Shown: positions 1 through 7,422 of the stretch, one piece after another | How the letters are laid out: each line of letters starts with the position of its first letter | How positions within the stretch are numbered: position 1 is the stretch's first letter | Origin: Bacteroidales bacterium | GTDB taxonomy: Bacteria > Bacteroidota > Bacteroidia > Bacteroidales > UBA4181 | DNA: 17,799 bases | NCBI GenBank assembly: GCA_028700615.1 | Contig: JAQVSH010000013.1 | Location: forward strand, 1 to 17,799 | Direction of reading: 5' to 3' | Position numbers and translations under genes: made by a program | Notes under the pieces: generated by a model | What the model saw: only the letters and a program-made list of their open reading frames with translations | Told to the model about the DNA's origin: nothing | The model's database searches: none

Positions 1-3
1 ATT

Positions 4-1395
4 CTATCTGTCCACGGTAAAATTCAGGGAGGGAAACATGATGGCCATTTGATCGGAACCAGAGCTCTGAGAGTGATTTGCATTGGGGGTAAAATGAAAA
101 GGTTTGTTTGTCCAGTTTTTGGAATAAGCAATACTGGATCGCTTGGTATTGGTCATCAATTGCGTGGTATTGGTATAATTGTGCAATTGATCAAACTTAT
201 TGGTACTAAAGTCAACGGAAATATTAAAAGATTGTCCGGGTATGGCTTTGGAATCCATGGCATGAGACCATTTCAGCGAATAGCTGGTACTTTTGGTCTG
301 ATTCAAACCGGGTTCCCCACTGACATTTTTGTAAAAACGGGATTGAAAAGAGCCTCTGAATTTGTATCGTTGCAGGTAAGTAGAAGCCATTTCAAAGCCC
401 CAGGTTCCCTTTGAATAGACATCAAAGGTGGTTTTCAGGTCAAAATGCTGGCTCAATGCAAAATAATATCCACCCCCGGTCAGATTAAACCCCCGGGTGG
501 CTTCTTCTCCCCAGGTGGGAATCAAAACTCCAGACTGGCGGTTATCTTTTATGGTCGGAATAAAACCAAAAGGAATCCCGATGGGTAAAGGAACATCTTC
601 AAGAACAACATAGGCCGGCCCGGTAATGGTTTTGCTGTTCGGAATCACTTTGGCTTTGGTCAGCGCCAGGTAAAAATGAGGATGTTCGTTTTCGCAGGTC
701 GTAAACTTACCCTTTTTAATATCAATCTGCCCATTGTCATACCGTTTGGCAATCCCCGCGTGCAGATATCCCCCGCTCTGTTCTGTAATAACCTCATGAA
801 TGACCCCCCGCCGCGTCTTGAAATTATAGGTCATGCTCTTGGTCTCAAATTCTTCCTCTCCCTGGGTAAAGACCGGAAGACCGGCCATTTTTCCGGTAGA
901 ATCGGGCAATCCGGTAGAATAGACGGTTTTTCTGTCGGAATCCAGTTCCATATAGTCCCCTTTCAACTGAATGTCCCCGTATTTCAAAACGGCATTCTTA
1001 TACAAATAGGCTTTCCGTGTGGAATTGGACATGACAATAGAGTCCGCATTGTAGGTGATTTTGGTTTTAAAAGGAGAAGAGGTTTTCTTCACTGCGAGAG
1101 AATCATTTTTCATCGCGACAGAATCCGGAGACATAGAAACCAGAGCCTCTCCCGGAGTATAATTCAAAGAATCATCACGCACAAATTCCAGAGAATCACC
1201 AACAAGAAAGTCAAGTGAGTTTACCTCAAAAGGATACCCTTCCGCATTTTGAGGGGTAAGGCCCCTCCGGGCAGAGGTATCGGCTTTTTGAGGAAAAGCC
1301 GGACTGGTCTCGGTAATATCCTGTGCGTGAAGACTACAGGTAAATAGTGCTAAAACCGCGACTCCAAAAAAAGAAGACTGAATTCTCAAATACAA
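4..1395 (-). CDS. lptD: LPS-assembly outer membrane protein LptD, N-terminal part, frame stops early
   Basis: LptD forms the outer-membrane barrel that inserts lipopolysaccharide into the outer leaflet. Residues 1-24 look like a signal peptide ending LHA. Residues about 110-215 resemble the periplasmic OstA/LptA-like jelly-roll, with the pattern of intermediates such as ADSIVMSNSTRKAYLYKNA. From about residue 280 alternating aromatic and polar strands mark the barrel. Only 463 residues are encoded before a TAG at 4-6, whereas Bacteroidetes LptD proteins are usually well over 800 residues, so the barrel is cut in the middle at ...FTVDR. This may be a frameshift, a real truncation, or an error at the sequence edge. 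There is no ATG near the start: an in-frame TAG at 1405-1407 lies just upstream, so initiation must use TTG at codon 1 (1393-1395) or codon 3. The gene is divergent from the amidase. The family call is firm; the integrity of the gene is not. Confidence 0.85.
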   Translation of the reverse strand: MYLRIQSSFFGVAVLALFTCSLHAQDITETSPAFPQKADTSARRGLTPQNAEGYPFEVNSLDFLVGDSLEFVRDDSLNYTPGEALVSMSPDSVAMKNDSLAVKKTSSPFKTKITYNADSIVMSNSTRKAYLYKNAVLKYGDIQLKGDYMELDSDRKTVYSTGLPDSTGKMAGLPVFTQGEEEFETKSMTYNFKTRRGVIHEVITEQSGGYLHAGIAKRYDNGQIDIKKGKFTTCENEHPHFYLALTKAKVIPNSKTITGPAYVVLEDVPLPIGIPFGFIPTIKDNRQSGVLIPTWGEEATRGFNLTGGGYYFALSQHFDLKTTFDVYSKGTWGFEMASTYLQRYKFRGSFQSRFYKNVSGEPGLNQTKSTSYSLKWSHAMDSKAIPGQSFNISVDFSTNKFDQLHNYTNTTQLMTNTKRSSIAYSKNWTNKPFHFTPNANHSQSSGSDQMAIMFPSLNFTVDR

Positions 1396-1405
1396 TTTTA
1401 ATCTC

Positions 1406-1413
1406 TACTTTTG
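1406..1413 (+). promoter_or_regulatory. Candidate -7 box for the amidase-mlaD unit
   Basis: The plus strand reads TACTTTTG followed by C, a full match to the Bacteroidetes TAnnTTTG element. It predicts a transcript start near 1420 and a leader of about 55 bases before the ATG at 1474. No convincing -33 element is visible. The box sits inside the predicted 5' leader of lptD. Confidence 0.5.
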
Positions 1414-1442
1414 CGACTAAATGGACTTGTTTTGATGAAGGC

Positions 1443-1450
1443 CAAAACTA
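1443..1450 (-). promoter_or_regulatory. Candidate -7 box for lptD
   Basis: The minus strand reads TAGTTTTG, a full match to the Bacteroidetes -7 consensus TAnnTTTG, 48 bases upstream of the TTG start of lptD. No clear -33 TTG/TTTG is seen at the expected distance. Transcription would begin near 1437 and run left. The promoter would face the amidase promoter at 1406-1413. Confidence 0.5.
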
Positions 1451-1473
1451 CACAAAATTCTTGATTCGATAAG

Positions 1474-2679
1474 ATGAGATCTCTTCGAAAATGCATTCCG
1501 GCCTTTTGCCTGTTGGTTTTTGCAATGATTCTGCCTTATTCTCAGAATTATGCTCAGGATCAAAATATGGCAGGAATCCGTAAAGTAGTGATCGATGCAG
1601 GTCATGGTGGAAAAGATCCCGGGGCCAGCGGAAGCCGTTCCAAAGAAAAAGATATCGTATTAAGTGTTGCGCTGAAACTCGGATCATATATTCAGAAAAA
1701 TTCCCCTGATATTGAAGTGGTGTATACCCGAAAGAAAGATGTCTTTGTAGAACTGAGTAAAAGGGCCGAAATTGCAAACAATGCCAATGCGGATGTTTTT
1801 ATTTCGATACATGCCAATAGCATTGCCACGAGCAAAAATGCAGTGCGGGGGACAGAAACTTATGTTCTGGGGGTAGCTAAAACCGATACAAACATGGAGG
1901 TCGCTCAACGGGAAAATTCAGTCATTTTGCTGGAAGAAGGATACAATACAAGGTATGAAGGATTTGATCCGAAATCTGCTGAGTCCTATATTATGTTTTC
2001 TCTCATGCAGAATGCCTATTTTAACCAAAGCATTCAACTGGCCGAATCGGTACAGAATATGTTTAAAACCGCCACGCCTTTATCTGACAGGGGTGTGAAG
2101 CAATTGGGACTGCTGGTGCTTGCCAGGACTTCAATGCCTGCTATTCTGGTCGAAATCGGATATATATCCAATGCCACAGAAGAAAAATATCTGATGAGCG
2201 AAATCGGTCAGATCAAGATTGCCGCAGCTATTTATAATGCATTTGCTCAATATAGAAAAAGTGTAGAGGAGCGAACCCCTCTAAGTAAAAGCAATATCAA
2301 AACGACCTCTGAACCGGTAAAGGTTGCTGACAATATTTCCGAAAAAGTCCCGGAACAGATTACGAATCAAGCGAAAGAGCAAGAGGCTGAAAAACAAATC
2401 GAAAAGATTTCTGATTCAGACACGTGGCTTTATGTTCAGGTACTGGCGTCCAAAAGTCCGATTCCTGCGGGTTCTTCTAATTTTAAGAAGGTAAAAGATA
2501 TTGTTACCATCACCAGTTCCGATTATTACCGATACGGCGTTTTAAAAACCCGGGATATGGCGGAAGCAGAAAAAAAACTCAAAGAAATCAGGTCTTTGTT
2601 CCCCGATGCATTTATTACGGCTGCATCAAATGGTAAAATCATCCCGGTACAGCAGGCTCTGAACCAAATAAAGCGTTAA
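1474..2679 (+). CDS. N-acetylmuramoyl-L-alanine amidase (Amidase_3) with C-terminal SPOR-like domain
   Basis: This exported zinc hydrolase cuts the bond between N-acetylmuramic acid and L-alanine in peptidoglycan, usually during cell separation. Residues 1-28 form a signal peptide ending YAQ. The Amidase_3 domain spans about 36-260 and shows the zinc and catalytic residues: H44 in DAGHGG, E58, H113 in SIHAN, and E227 in VEIGY. Residues about 262-312 are a charged linker. Residues about 317-395 (WLYVQVLAS... to ...FITAASNGK) match the SPOR-like tail common on Bacteroidetes amidases, which should bind denuded septal glycan. At 401 residues the length is normal. The mlaD-like gene follows after 28 bases, so the two are probably cotranscribed. 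I chose the ATG at 1474 because it directly precedes the signal peptide. AmiC-like, but the exact orthology is not settled. Confidence 0.93.
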   Translation: MRSLRKCIPAFCLLVFAMILPYSQNYAQDQNMAGIRKVVIDAGHGGKDPGASGSRSKEKDIVLSVALKLGSYIQKNSPDIEVVYTRKKDVFVELSKRAEIANNANADVFISIHANSIATSKNAVRGTETYVLGVAKTDTNMEVAQRENSVILLEEGYNTRYEGFDPKSAESYIMFSLMQNAYFNQSIQLAESVQNMFKTATPLSDRGVKQLGLLVLARTSMPAILVEIGYISNATEEKYLMSEIGQIKIAAAIYNAFAQYRKSVEERTPLSKSNIKTTSEPVKVADNISEKVPEQITNQAKEQEAEKQIEKISDSDTWLYVQVLASKSPIPAGSSNFKKVKDIVTITSSDYYRYGVLKTRDMAEAEKKLKEIRSLFPDAFITAASNGKIIPVQQALNQIKR

Positions 2680-2707
2680 TTTCGTCCGTGAATTAATCAT
2701 CTCAATT

Positions 2708-3634
2708 ATGGCAAAAGAATATAAAATAGGAATCATTGTTCTGGCTGTTCTGCTCTTATCCGTATGGGGCATCAATTTTCTCAAGGGAAAGAGCATGATG
2801 ACCAGCGATAAAGATTATTATGGCGTGTTTTCCAATATTGGAGGGCTGGAACAGGCCTCCAATGTATATATCAACGGATTAAAAGTCGGAAGGGTAACCC
2901 AGATTGATTTTATAGATAACGACCCCGGCCGGATTCTGGTAGCTTTTGCAATTCCTGCCAAATACAATATTCCTGTTGATTCAAGAATTGAAATCTATAA
3001 CACCGATTTATTGGGATCTAAAGCGCTGACCGTGGTTATCGGGAAAGACTCCCGGATTGCCTCATCGCAGGATACGCTCCAGAGCGGCATTCAGCCTGAT
3101 ATGATCTCCACGGCGATCAATATGCTGGAACCTATTAAAGTAAAAGCGGAAATCTTACTGCAATCAATGGATTCTGTGATGCAGGATGTGCATGCAACCC
3201 TGAATCCCGAGACAAGAGCCAGCATCCAAGATAGTCTTTATCAAATGGAGTCGCTGCTGGAAAATGAGAAAGCCAAAATCGCTGATATTCTTGGGAATCT
3301 TCGTTCTGTCAGCGAAAATCTAAAGAACAGCAACGAGGATATTTCCAATATAACGGGCAATTTTTCCAAAGTGAGCGATGAATTGGCCCAGGCCCGCATT
3401 GGAGAGGTCGTCTCTAAGGCTGAAAACACACTCAAGGAGCTTGAAGAAATACTTAAAAACATTCGCGAAGGGAAAGGTTCATTGGGACAAATGGCTGTAA
3501 ACGAAGATTTATATCAAAATCTAAACCGTTCCATTTCCGATCTGGACAGTTTATTTCTGGATTTGAAAAGCAATCCCAAACGGTATGTTCACTTCTCCAT
3601 TTTTGGAAATAAAACAAAAGAAGAAAAGAAATAA
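2708..3634 (+). CDS. MlaD/MCE-family lipid transport protein
   Basis: MCE proteins are inner-membrane-anchored periplasmic subunits that shuttle phospholipids between the membranes with an ABC transporter (Mla system). The protein has one N-terminal membrane segment at residues about 6-24 with no signal cleavage site. An MCE domain follows at about 37-115, including GVFSNIGGLEQASNVYINGLKVG. Residues about 130-260 are helical and charged, as expected for the coiled-coil tail. The C-terminus has NPKRYVHFSIFG, a segment typical of Bacteroidetes MCE proteins. No MlaE or MlaF genes lie in the window, so its ABC partner must be encoded elsewhere. It follows the amidase closely and is closed by a strong terminator, so it is the last gene of that unit. 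The family is certain; which Mla-like pathway it serves is inferred. Confidence 0.9.
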   Translation: MAKEYKIGIIVLAVLLLSVWGINFLKGKSMMTSDKDYYGVFSNIGGLEQASNVYINGLKVGRVTQIDFIDNDPGRILVAFAIPAKYNIPVDSRIEIYNTDLLGSKALTVVIGKDSRIASSQDTLQSGIQPDMISTAINMLEPIKVKAEILLQSMDSVMQDVHATLNPETRASIQDSLYQMESLLENEKAKIADILGNLRSVSENLKNSNEDISNITGNFSKVSDELAQARIGEVVSKAENTLKELEEILKNIREGKGSLGQMAVNEDLYQNLNRSISDLDSLFLDLKSNPKRYVHFSIFGNKTKEEKK

Positions 3635-3637
3635 AAA

Positions 3638-3662
3638 ACAGTCGAAGCAATTCCTTGACTGT
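3638..3662 (+). other. Small imperfect inverted repeat after the mlaD-like gene
   Basis: ACAGTC-g-AAG pairs with CTT-GACTGT around a six-base loop, with one bulged G, starting four bases after the mlaD-like stop. No T tract follows, so it is not itself a terminator. It may only protect the 3' end, or it may be chance. Confidence 0.3.
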
Positions 3663-3676
3663 CAAGTAATACTGCA

Positions 3677-3709
3677 TAATGCGCTGAAAATCAGCGCATT
3701 AATTTTTTT
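3677..3709 (+). terminator. Intrinsic terminator of the amidase-mlaD unit
   Basis: A perfect 11-bp stem (TAATGCGCTGA with TCAGCGCATTA, loop AAA) is followed by A and then seven T. This is a textbook rho-independent terminator in the plus direction, 42 bases after the mlaD-like stop. It insulates dnaA from upstream transcription. Confidence 0.9.
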
Positions 3710-3866
3710 AAAAAAAATTTCAAGAATAACCCTTTGATAAGCAGATGGATAATAATTGTTTCAAAAAATCAATATTAAAAACACTTTTTTTTCAACTCTT
3801 TTTTGTATAATCTTGTTAAAAGTTTAGAAAGATTTTTTGTTTTACTTCGATTCTTCACACAGAAAT
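3710..3866 (+). other. AT-rich spacer upstream of dnaA
   Basis: This stretch is very rich in A and T, with runs of A after the terminator T tract and a run of T near 3785-3792. It holds a possible dnaA promoter: TAATCTTG at 3808-3815 differs from TAnnTTTG at one base. I see no exact DnaA box (TTATCCACA); the closest is GATGGATAA near 3744-3752, with two mismatches. Nothing else is recognisable. Confidence 0.4.
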
Positions 3867-5315
3867 ATGCAGAAGCACTACTCAGTCTGGAACAATTGCT
3901 TAAAGGTCATCAAGGATAATGTCCCCGCTGTGAGTTTTCGGACTTGGTTTGAACCCATTGTTCCCCTCAGTCTTGAAAATGAAATTCTTACCATTCAGGT
4001 ACCCAGTCCTTTCTTCTACGAATATTTGGAAGAGAAATTTATAGATTTACTGAGAAAAACTTTAAGAAAAGAATTGGGAGAAGACGCTAAACTGGAATAC
4101 AGTGTAGTGGTCGATCGTTCAAATTATACTAACACCCAGATATCCGCAGGTGCAGAAACCCGGGGAAGCGCAGTAACCTATCCCTGGGCCGGTTCACAGA
4201 AATTAAGCAATAAAGCCGTGACCCCTCCTTTGGAAACCCCCAAAGGAAGCTTTAATCCTTTTGTCATTCCCGGCATTCAAAAATTAAATATTGATCCTCA
4301 GCTGAACCCTGATAAATCCTTTGATAATTTCATCGAAGGAGAGTGCAACCGTTTAGCCAGAGCGGCCGGTTTAGCCGTGAGTTCTCACCCTGGGGGTACT
4401 GCTTTTAATCCCTTGTTTATTTATTCGGAATCAGGATTAGGAAAAACCCATATTGCACAGGCCATCGGCCTCCAGGTAAAGACCCTGTATCCGGAAAAAA
4501 TAGTCCTTTATATTACAGCCAATAAATTTCAAACGCAATTTACGGATGCGAGGCTGAAAAATGAGATTAACAATTTTCTGCATTTCTATCAGATGATTGA
4601 TCTGCTGATTATTGATGATGTTCACGAAATGGCAGGCAAGCCCGGAACTCAGGAAATCTTTTTTCATATCTTCAACCATCTTCACCAGGTTGGGAAGCAG
4701 TTGATTATGACTTCAGACAAACCTCCCGTAGAGTTGCAGGGACTGGAACAGCGTTTGATTTCCCGCTTTAAATGGGGGCTTTCCGCTGAATTGTCTGTTC
4801 CCGATTTTAAAACCAGGGAAGCCATTCTTAAGAAAAAAGCCTACCGTGACGGGATTGAACTTCCGGATGAAGTCGCCGCTTATCTTGCACAAAACATCAC
4901 CTCCAATGTCAGGGAGTTGGAGGGAGCTCTCATCTCTTTGTTGGCTCAGTCCACTTTGAACCGCAAATCTATTTCGATGGAGGTTGCCACCGAAGTGGTC
5001 GACAAACTGGTTAAAAATGTGCGGGTTGAACTTTCGATTGATTATATCGGAAGGATTGTCTGTGAGCATATGAATGTTCCTATAGAATTACTGCACTCTG
5101 CTACCCGAAAACGTGAAATCGTCCAGGCCCGTCAGATTGCCATGTATTTTTCTAAAAATCTGACCAAAACATCTCTGGCGTCTATCGGACAACAAATTGG
5201 GGGGAAGGATCATGCCACTGTATTGCATGCCTGTAAAACAGTAACGAATCTTCAGGAAACCGATAAACGTTTCCGAATGATCCTACAGGATATTTCTAAA
5301 AAATTACAAGTATAA
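3867..5315 (+). CDS. dnaA: Chromosomal replication initiator protein DnaA
   Basis: DnaA is the AAA+ ATPase that melts the replication origin. Numbering is from the ATG at 3867 (482 residues). That start gives the standard opening with W8 and CLKVIKDN; a TTG at 3837 would add ten residues unlike the family. Domain I covers about 1-85 and the variable linker about 86-145. The AAA+ core has the P-loop at 187-194 (SESGLGKT, K193), Walker B LLIIDD at 246-251, sensor TSD at 282-284 and an arginine in SRF near R300. Domain IV has the DNA-binding signature GGKDHATVLHAC at 445-456. One oddity: the first P-loop glycine is serine (S187). The gene is flanked by terminators on both sides, so it is probably a single-gene unit. 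No dnaN, recF or gyrB neighbours are present. Confidence 0.96.
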   Translation: MQKHYSVWNNCLKVIKDNVPAVSFRTWFEPIVPLSLENEILTIQVPSPFFYEYLEEKFIDLLRKTLRKELGEDAKLEYSVVVDRSNYTNTQISAGAETRGSAVTYPWAGSQKLSNKAVTPPLETPKGSFNPFVIPGIQKLNIDPQLNPDKSFDNFIEGECNRLARAAGLAVSSHPGGTAFNPLFIYSESGLGKTHIAQAIGLQVKTLYPEKIVLYITANKFQTQFTDARLKNEINNFLHFYQMIDLLIIDDVHEMAGKPGTQEIFFHIFNHLHQVGKQLIMTSDKPPVELQGLEQRLISRFKWGLSAELSVPDFKTREAILKKKAYRDGIELPDEVAAYLAQNITSNVRELEGALISLLAQSTLNRKSISMEVATEVVDKLVKNVRVELSIDYIGRIVCEHMNVPIELLHSATRKREIVQARQIAMYFSKNLTKTSLASIGQQIGGKDHATVLHACKTVTNLQETDKRFRMILQDISKKLQV

Positions 5316-5323
5316 CCACAGGG

Positions 5324-5356
5324 ACAGGTTTTCGAAATTCGGGAACCTGTTTTTTT
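5324..5356 (+). terminator. Intrinsic terminator after dnaA, abutting yigZ
   Basis: ACAGGTTTTCGA pairs with TCGGGAACCTGT over 12 positions (two are G-U pairs) around the loop AAT. It is followed by a run of six more T. It starts 8 bases after the dnaA stop and ends only 6 bases before the yigZ ATG, so it also forms the whole leader of yigZ. Confidence 0.85.
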
Positions 5357-5362
5357 AGTATT

Positions 5363-5974
5363 ATGGCTGAATGTATTGAAGATAGTTACTCCACGTTGGC
5401 TGCGCCCTCGCAGGGGATTTTCCGCAGCAAAGGAAGCCGTTTTCTGGCATTTGCCTATCCCGTTCAGTCCGAAGCGGAAATCAAAAAACATCTTGAAGAA
5501 ATAAAGAAACAGTATTTTGATGCCCGGCATCATTGTTATGCTTATAAACTGGGGCTCAAAGGAGATCTGTCCCGTGCTAATGATGACGGGGAACCTTCGG
5601 GAACTGCCGGAAAACCCATTCTGGGCCAGATAGATTCCTTCGGAGTGACCCATGTATTGGTCATTGTGGTGAGGTATTTCGGAGGGGTGCTTCTGGGAAC
5701 AGGAGGTTTGGTTGAAGCGTATAAAGAGGCCGCTGCCGATGCCCTTAGACAGGCGGAAATTGTCACCCGTCTGGTGTATGATTCCTGCGAGATCTCTTTC
5801 CCCTATGAACAAATGAATGAAGTCATGCGTCTGATTAAGGATGCCGGGCTGAACCTGATCAAAATGGAGTCGGGAATATATTGTACCCTGGAAATCAAAA
5901 TCCGCAAAAGGAATCGTTTCCCTTTCAGCGAAAAATTAAAATTAATAAAATCTCTTCAGCAAAATTGGCGATAA
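5363..5974 (+). CDS. yigZ: YigZ/IMPACT-family protein (UPF0029 plus DUF1949)
   Basis: This is a conserved cytoplasmic protein of the IMPACT family, whose eukaryotic members act in translation control. The bacterial role is not firmly settled. Residues about 15-125 form the UPF0029 domain with its conserved blocks: KGSRFLAFAYPV, ARHHCYAYKLG, NDDGEPSGTAGKPIL and VIVVRYFGGVLLGTGGLVEA. Residues about 135-203 match the smaller DUF1949 domain with a ferredoxin-like fold. The length of 203 residues is normal (E. coli YigZ is close to this). The ATG at 5363 gives the usual short lead before the first conserved block. The dnaA terminator ends just before it and no promoter is obvious, so expression may depend on read-through. 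pyrB follows after 50 bases. The family is firm; the function is not. Confidence 0.9.
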   Translation: MAECIEDSYSTLAAPSQGIFRSKGSRFLAFAYPVQSEAEIKKHLEEIKKQYFDARHHCYAYKLGLKGDLSRANDDGEPSGTAGKPILGQIDSFGVTHVLVIVVRYFGGVLLGTGGLVEAYKEAAADALRQAEIVTRLVYDSCEISFPYEQMNEVMRLIKDAGLNLIKMESGIYCTLEIKIRKRNRFPFSEKLKLIKSLQQNWR

Positions 5975-5991
5975 CGTTAAAGGGTTTTTAG

Positions 5992-5999
5992 TAATTTAG
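5992..5999 (+). promoter_or_regulatory. Possible -7 box for pyrB
   Basis: TAATTTAG matches TAnnTTTG at all but one position and lies 25 bases upstream of the pyrB ATG. A TTG at 5965-5967 is a little too far upstream to be an ideal -33 element. No pyrimidine-attenuator hairpin is visible in the short leader. Confidence 0.35.
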
Positions 6000-6024
6000 T
6001 AACCACATTGTAAAGAACTGTTCT

Positions 6025-6933
6025 ATGGTAAACAGAAGTTTAATTTCGATCACAGATTATAGTAAAGAAGAGTATCTGAGGATTTTAGATCTGGCGGCAG
6101 AGTTTGAAAAAAATCCCAACCAGAATCTTCTTACCAATAAATTGATTGCCACTCTATTTTTTGAGCCCTCCACAAGAACACGGCTGAGCTTTGAAACCGC
6201 GGTACAACGTCTGGGAGGCCGAATCATTGGCTTTGCCGATGCCTCTTCTTCCAGTGTCACGAAGGGAGAAACGCTGAAAGACACCATCAAAATGGTCAGC
6301 AATTATGTAGATATGATCATTATGCGACATCCGATGGAAGGGGCGGCACGATACGCGAGTGAGATTACAAATATTCCGGTGGTTAACGCCGGAGACGGAG
6401 CCAATCAGCATCCATCTCAAACCTTGCTTGACTTATACTCGATAAGAAAAACGCAGGGCAGGCTGGATGGCCTGAATATTCTGATGATTGGGGATCTGAA
6501 ATACGGCAGAACCGTCCACTCATTACTGATGGCCATGTCTGATTTTAATCCCACTTTTTATTTTATCTCCCCTTCGGAACTGCAGATGCCGTCAGGGTAC
6601 AAGATGCTGCTGGACAGGCAGGGAATCCGGTATGTCGAAGACCGCGATTTCTTACCCTTTTTGCCTAAGGCAGATATTATCTATATGACCAGAGTTCAGA
6701 AGGAAAGATTTTCAGATCCTTTTGAATATGAAAAAGTTAAAAACGTGTATGTGCTTAAAAATGCACTACTGGATTCCTGCAAGGATACGGTAAAAATTTT
6801 GCATCCGCTTCCGCGGGTGAATGAAATAGACCCCGATGTGGATGAAAATCCAAAAGCCTATTATTTCACCCAGGCATTAAACGGAGTCTATGTCAGACAG
6901 GCAATCATTGCCTCTATTCTTGGATTAAAATAG
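6025..6933 (+). CDS. pyrB: Aspartate carbamoyltransferase catalytic chain PyrB
   Basis: PyrB joins carbamoyl phosphate and L-aspartate to give N-carbamoyl-L-aspartate, the committed step of pyrimidine synthesis in the cytoplasm. The carbamoyl-phosphate loop FEPSTRTR is at residues 46-53. The mobile loop with SSVTKGET carries K80, R101-H102-P103 follow, and HPLPR is at 260-264. These are the standard active-site residues. The protein has 302 residues, close to the E. coli chain (311). The ATG at 6025 gives an N-terminus typical of the family. The regulatory chain gene starts 21 bases after the stop, so this is a class B, PyrI-containing enzyme expected to form a dodecamer with allosteric control by nucleotides. 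Confidence 0.97.
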   Translation: MVNRSLISITDYSKEEYLRILDLAAEFEKNPNQNLLTNKLIATLFFEPSTRTRLSFETAVQRLGGRIIGFADASSSSVTKGETLKDTIKMVSNYVDMIIMRHPMEGAARYASEITNIPVVNAGDGANQHPSQTLLDLYSIRKTQGRLDGLNILMIGDLKYGRTVHSLLMAMSDFNPTFYFISPSELQMPSGYKMLLDRQGIRYVEDRDFLPFLPKADIIYMTRVQKERFSDPFEYEKVKNVYVLKNALLDSCKDTVKILHPLPRVNEIDPDVDENPKAYYFTQALNGVYVRQAIIASILGLK

Positions 6934-6954
6934 TTGAAAATAAATCAGATAAAG

Positions 6955-7419
6955 ATGAAAGGAGATGATAAACACCTGGTGGTAAATGCCATTGAAAACG
7001 GCACGGTCATCGATCATATTCCATCCACAAGCTTATTTGCTGTAATTTCCATTCTCCAACTTGAAAAGTTGAATAGTCAGATGACCTTTGGGGTAAATCT
7101 CGAGAGTAAAAAACTGGGAAGTAAAGCCATTATTAAGGTGGCGGGAAAATATTTTGAGAACAGTGAACTGAATAAAATTGCCCTTGTAGCGCCTCAGGCA
7201 AAATTGAATATTATCCGTAATTATCAGGTGGTGGAAAAACGGGTGGTGGAAATTCCGGAAGACGAAATTTCAGGCATTATCAAATGCCCCAATCCCGTAT
7301 GTATTACCAACCATGAAAAGATTACCACAAAATTTCATGTGTTGTCCAGATCTGACATGACTGTGCGCTGTAATTACTGTGAGAAAGTAATCAACCGTAC
7401 ACAGATTGAAATTCTGTAG
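6955..7419 (+). CDS. pyrI: Aspartate carbamoyltransferase regulatory chain PyrI
   Basis: PyrI binds ATP, CTP and UTP and passes the allosteric signal to PyrB. Numbering is from the ATG at 6955 (154 residues; the E. coli chain is 153). The nucleotide-binding domain begins with AIENGTVIDHIP at 12-23. The zinc domain has C111, C116, C139 and C142 (CPNPVC and CNYC), which hold the structural zinc that contacts PyrB. The frame also opens with a TTG at 6934, directly after the pyrB stop. I prefer the ATG because it aligns with the usual start of PyrI. The next gene begins 3 bases after the stop, so the run continues downstream. Confidence 0.96.
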   Translation: MKGDDKHLVVNAIENGTVIDHIPSTSLFAVISILQLEKLNSQMTFGVNLESKKLGSKAIIKVAGKYFENSELNKIALVAPQAKLNIIRNYQVVEKRVVEIPEDEISGIIKCPNPVCITNHEKITTKFHVLSRSDMTVRCNYCEKVINRTQIEIL

Positions 7420-7422
7420 CCT

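Noticed and set aside
150..220. Repeated GGTATTGGTA-like words near the left end
   Set aside because: They encode repeated Asn/Thr-rich barrel residues of LptD and show no regular period.
676..1218. 180-codon open frame antisense to lptD
   Set aside because: It lies wholly inside lptD, resembles no family I know and has no promoter. It is explained by codon bias on the opposite strand.
3744..3752. DnaA-box-like GATGGATAA upstream of dnaA
   Set aside because: Two mismatches to TGTGGATAA in very AT-rich DNA, and no second copy nearby. Chance is enough to explain it.
3837..3866. Upstream TTG start for dnaA
   Set aside because: It would add ten residues unlike any DnaA N-terminus. The ATG at 3867 gives the standard start.
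5252..5812. 186-codon open frame antisense to the dnaA end and yigZ
   Set aside because: It covers conserved yigZ coding sequence, and its translation has no recognisable domain. It also crosses the dnaA terminator.
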